From positions 1 to 9,021 of the forward strand of contig DATLYT010000212.1 of the NCBI GenBank assembly GCA_035574455.1: a stretch of DNA of 9,021 nt, given 5' to 3'. Both the position numbers and the translations under genes were made by a program. The stretch comes from DATLYT01 sp035574455 (GTDB taxonomy: Bacteria > Bacteroidota > Ignavibacteria > UBA10030). Below, in pieces: positions 7,151 through 9,021 of the stretch; the stretch's first letter is position 1; each line of letters starts with the position of its first letter. The notes under the pieces are model-generated. The model was not told where the DNA came from, searched no databases, and saw only the letters and a program-made list of their open reading frames with translations.

Positions 7151-7786
7151 TTATCGATTCGTGGTTGTGCGTCTCCCCGGCGATTTCTTTGCCGAAGCGA
7201 TCTGCTCTGGTGCAACGATGCCGCCGGAAAGCGCCAGCTTTAATCCTTCCTCGACCGACAGGTCCAGGACCATCACGTCCTTCCGCGGAACGAGTGCCAT
7301 GACACCCGAGGTCGGATTGGGCGGATGGGGAAAGTACACGCTGATCATCTGCATCGAATTGTTGGGACCGGTTTTCCAGCTGATCTCATTTGTCACAAAA
7401 CCAATGGAGAAGATTCCTTTTTTCGGATACTCGACGAGCACGACCTGCCGAAAACTTCTTCCCTGCTGGCCGACGGAAAACGCTTTCATCACATCTCGCA
7501 CTGCCGAGTAGATTGTGCGGGCAAGCGGAATCTTGGAGATCACGCCGTCCAGCACACCGACGAGGAATTTCCCAGCAAGATTACGCGAGAGAACACCAAC
7601 GACCAGAATCAGCACGACCATTGCAACGAAGCCCAAGCCGGGGATTTCAACACCGAATCGTACGAGCAGGGGCGCGATGATTCTATCAAACGCGTTGAAT
7701 AACGCGACAAGAACCCAGACCGTGATGACCACGGGAATCACAATGACCAGTCCGGTGGTGAACGCATGGCGAATAGCTTTCCACAT
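7151..7786 (-). CDS. DUF502 family inner-membrane protein
   Basis: This 211-residue protein matches the DUF502 family, whose biochemical function is not known. Two strong membrane segments are visible, about residues 9-31 (TTGLVIVIPVVITVWVLVAL) and 51-67. Between them is a short loop with the family's FDRIIAPLL-like stretch. The soluble part carries the family motif KIPLARTIYSAVRDVMKAFS (85-104), followed by VLVEYPKKGIFSIGFVTNE and a VYFPHPPNPTSG loop (150-160) resembling the family's 'PTTPNPTSG'. The C-terminus is basic (KKSPGRRTTTNR). The start lies only three bases after the kdsB stop, so translation is probably coupled to kdsB; pyrG follows 22 bases later. Its place between two genes of CTP and KDO metabolism hints at an envelope role, but that is inference from context only. 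Confidence 0.9.
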   Translation of the reverse strand: MWKAIRHAFTTGLVIVIPVVITVWVLVALFNAFDRIIAPLLVRFGVEIPGLGFVAMVVLILVVGVLSRNLAGKFLVGVLDGVISKIPLARTIYSAVRDVMKAFSVGQQGRSFRQVVLVEYPKKGIFSIGFVTNEISWKTGPNNSMQMISVYFPHPPNPTSGVMALVPRKDVMVLDLSVEEGLKLALSGGIVAPEQIASAKKSPGRRTTTNR

Positions 7787-7789
7787 ATT

Positions 7790-8557
7790 TCACCGCTCGA
7801 TTGCTGTGTGTTCTGTTTTTGCGAGGATGGCCCGAACGCGCCGAGCATCCTCCTCCGTATCCACCGGCACACTCTCAAACTCCGTCAACGCGACTTTGAT
7901 CTTGATACCGGCTTCTAACGCTCGCAATTGCTCTAACTTCTCGGCTTTCTCCAATGGCGATTCCGGCAGGTACGCAAACGTAAGAAGTGCCTCGCGACGG
8001 AAAACATACAGACCGACATGCTTGTAAAACGTATGATGTTCAACCCACTGCCGAGGGTCGCTCTGCTCGCGCACGTGGGGAATGACCGATCGGGAGAAGA
8101 GCAGGGCAAACATGCTGCTATCGAATACCACTTTCACAACATTGGGATTGAGCAATTCGTCAGCCGATTCGATCTTCTTTGCCAGCGTGCCGACCTGCGC
8201 GTGAGGGTCATCCAGCACAACCTGAATAGCCTGGTCGATCATCAGAGGATTGATTAGCGGCTCATCCCCCTGAATATTCACAAAAATATCTCCACGCATG
8301 GCTTCCGCTATTGCCGCAAGACGATCACTGCCAGTAGGAATCTCCGGTGAGGTCATCATCACGTTCCCGCCAAAGGCCTCCACCGCTGCAGCGATCCGCT
8401 CGTCATCGGTCGCAACAAGGACTTCGTGCAGGAGTCTTGACTGTTTAGCTTGCTCGTACACGCGCTGCACCATCGGTTTGCCGAGCAAGTCCACCAGCGG
8501 CTTTGCCGGAAGCCGGGTCGATGCGTAACGAGCCGGTATGACACCTACGATGTGCAT
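7790..8557 (-). CDS. kdsB: 3-deoxy-manno-octulosonate cytidylyltransferase (CMP-KDO synthetase)
   Basis: KdsB joins KDO to CMP from CTP, giving CMP-KDO for the lipopolysaccharide inner core, in the cytoplasm. The 255-residue length is typical. Family motifs appear in order: GVIPARYASTRLPAKPL (5-21, nucleotide-binding loop), VLVATDDERI (46-55), PTGSDR (74-79), VNIQGDEPLI (93-102, with D98 the expected metal ligand), KHVGLYVFR (179-187) and EKLEQLRALE (206-215), ending with VPVDTEEDARRVR. No key residue is missing. The ATG directly gives the usual MHIVGVIPAR start. The Shine-Dalgarno match is poor (GAAAG only). The ATG shares its A with the TAA of a short open frame that fills the gap to gatC, so coupled translation is conceivable. 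The gene shows that this organism has a KDO-type outer membrane. Confidence 0.97.
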   Translation of the reverse strand: MHIVGVIPARYASTRLPAKPLVDLLGKPMVQRVYEQAKQSRLLHEVLVATDDERIAAAVEAFGGNVMMTSPEIPTGSDRLAAIAEAMRGDIFVNIQGDEPLINPLMIDQAIQVVLDDPHAQVGTLAKKIESADELLNPNVVKVVFDSSMFALLFSRSVIPHVREQSDPRQWVEHHTFYKHVGLYVFRREALLTFAYLPESPLEKAEKLEQLRALEAGIKIKVALTEFESVPVDTEEDARRVRAILAKTEHTAIER

Positions 8558-8721
8558 TATTCTTTCATGTCGTGTTGAGCGAAGCGAAACTTCTCACGAA
8601 GTGAGATTCTTCCTCCCACTCCGAAAACAGCGGGATTCTCGTTCCGACGCTCTGCGTCGGAACAGGTCTCCTGAACGCTCCCGCGTCCTGCTTGAAGTTT
8701 TTCGAACCACGTCTCATTCAT
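8557..8721 (-). CDS. Possible 54-aa small ORF built from repeat DNA between gatC and kdsB
   Basis: Reading the minus strand from ATG at 8721, the frame stays open for 54 codons. It begins MNETWFEKLQAG, passes through SDAERRNENPAVFG across the palindrome, and ends FAQHDMKE with TAA at 8559-8557. The start overlaps the gatC stop as ATGA. GGAG lies four bases before it, inside the gatC end. The stop overlaps the kdsB start as TAATG. Such junctions are typical of coupled genes. Against coding: most of its length is repeat-like DNA, a second frame starting at ATG 8717 is also open for about 50 codons, and I recognise no domain. It may be a by-product of repeat insertion or a frame kept open only to carry ribosomes through to kdsB. 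Confidence 0.25.
   Translation of the reverse strand: MNETWFEKLQAGRGSVQETCSDAERRNENPAVFGVGGRISLREKFRFAQHDMKE
8565..8613. repeat. Repeat-like intergenic element containing TGAGCGAAGCGA and a small hairpin
   Basis: The element has TTGAGCGAAGCGAAAC followed by TCTCAC-GAA-GTGAGA (8592-8606), a perfect six-base stem with a three-base loop, and then TTCTTCC. I recall closely similar text (a GAGCGAAGCGA core joined to a TCTCAC/GTGAGA hairpin) as a dispersed intergenic repeat in several Bacteroidota/Chlorobi-type genomes; this is recollection, not a search. Only one copy lies in this window. It covers the region just upstream of the kdsB start. Confidence 0.5.
8641..8663. repeat. Perfect palindrome, REP-like (10-bp stem, 3-base loop)
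   Basis: GTTCCGACGC (8641-8650) and GCGTCGGAAC (8654-8663) are exact reverse complements around TCT. The stem is GC-rich and would be very stable in RNA. No T-run follows on either strand, so it is unlikely to be an intrinsic terminator, and it sits between gatC and kdsB where read-through is expected. The GTTCC-ACGCTCTGCGT-GGAAC layout resembles REP-type palindromes spread between genes in many bacteria. A role in mRNA stability or attenuation within the transcript is possible. Confidence 0.65.
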
Positions 8722-9011
8722 TTATCTCCAATCACCTTCGGCACTTTGAAAAACTTTTCTGTCTTTGCTGGTGCGTTCTGAAGTGCCTCGTCCGTCGTCA
8801 GTCCGGGTTTCACTTCGTCCTTACGGAAGACGTTGGCAAGCTCGATGACGTGGGAGAGCGGTTCGACGTTGCTCGTGTCGAGCTTGTTGAGCTGTTCGAT
8901 GTACGAAAGAATCTCGTTAAACTGCTTCGTGAATTTCTCCTTCTCCTCCTCGGTAAACTCGAGACGCGCCAACTCCGCGATATGTTCGACGTCTTTCTTG
9001 GTGACTGCCAT
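8718..9011 (-). CDS. gatC: Asp-tRNA(Asn)/Glu-tRNA(Gln) amidotransferase subunit C
   Basis: GatC is the small subunit that holds GatA and GatB together in the complex converting mischarged Glu-tRNA(Gln) or Asp-tRNA(Asn) to the amide form. The 97-residue length is usual. The family pattern is clear: VTKKDVEHIAELARLEFTEEE (3-23), then FNEILSYIEQLNKLDTSNVEPLSHV (31-55), with the conserved FRKDEVKPG (62-70) and the closing NAPAKTEKFFKVPKVI. AGGAG at 9021-9017 lies five bases before the ATG and confirms the start. gatA and gatB are not in the window; what lies upstream is not visible. The stop TGA overlaps a downstream ATG (ATGA). Confidence 0.96.
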   Translation of the reverse strand: MAVTKKDVEHIAELARLEFTEEEKEKFTKQFNEILSYIEQLNKLDTSNVEPLSHVIELANVFRKDEVKPGLTTDEALQNAPAKTEKFFKVPKVIGDK

Positions 9012-9021
9012 TGCGTCTCCT

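Overview
The window looks like chromosomal DNA from a Gram-negative bacterium of the Bacteroidota/Chlorobi/Ignavibacteria side of the FCB group. Two things point there. The protein at 4580-5344 ends in a type A sorting domain of the type IX secretion system, with the NYPNPFNPST signature common in that group. A CMP-KDO synthetase gene shows that the cell makes KDO-containing lipopolysaccharide. Base composition is moderate and even, and no phage, transposase, tRNA, rRNA or CRISPR array is visible. The genus cannot be named from this sequence alone.

All genes but one lie on the minus strand, so the window reads from right to left. The right block (9011 to 5503) is gatC (amidotransferase subunit C), a 160-base spacer, kdsB (CMP-KDO synthetase), a DUF502 membrane protein and pyrG (CTP synthase). 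kdsB, DUF502 and pyrG are tightly packed (3 and 22 bases apart). They probably form one operon in which PyrG makes the CTP that KdsB spends to activate KDO. The gatC-kdsB spacer is the most unusual DNA here. It holds a perfect 10-bp-stem palindrome and a second repeat-like element, and it can be read as an open 54-codon frame that overlaps gatC by ATGA and kdsB by TAATG.

The only plus-strand gene (4580-5344) encodes a small exported protein with a probable cohesin-like beta domain and a T9SS sorting tail. A rho-independent terminator (5372-5415) follows it. A 316-base divergent intergenic region separates it from the left block.

The left block (4263 to 1) is a secreted YtcJ-like amidohydrolase, then after 52 bases a secreted PA-domain M28 zinc peptidase, and then the N-terminal part of recG, which runs off the window. 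The two exported hydrolases are probably co-transcribed and may act together on peptides or amides outside the cytoplasm. recG is recognisable only from its translation on the minus strand, and its frame has no ATG or GTG start.

Most of the window is ordinary housekeeping and secreted-enzyme content. I found no convincing new multi-gene system. The points most worth a second look are the repeat-built open frame between gatC and kdsB, the recG start, the non-standard Glu motif of the M28 peptidase, and the cohesin-like T9SS protein.
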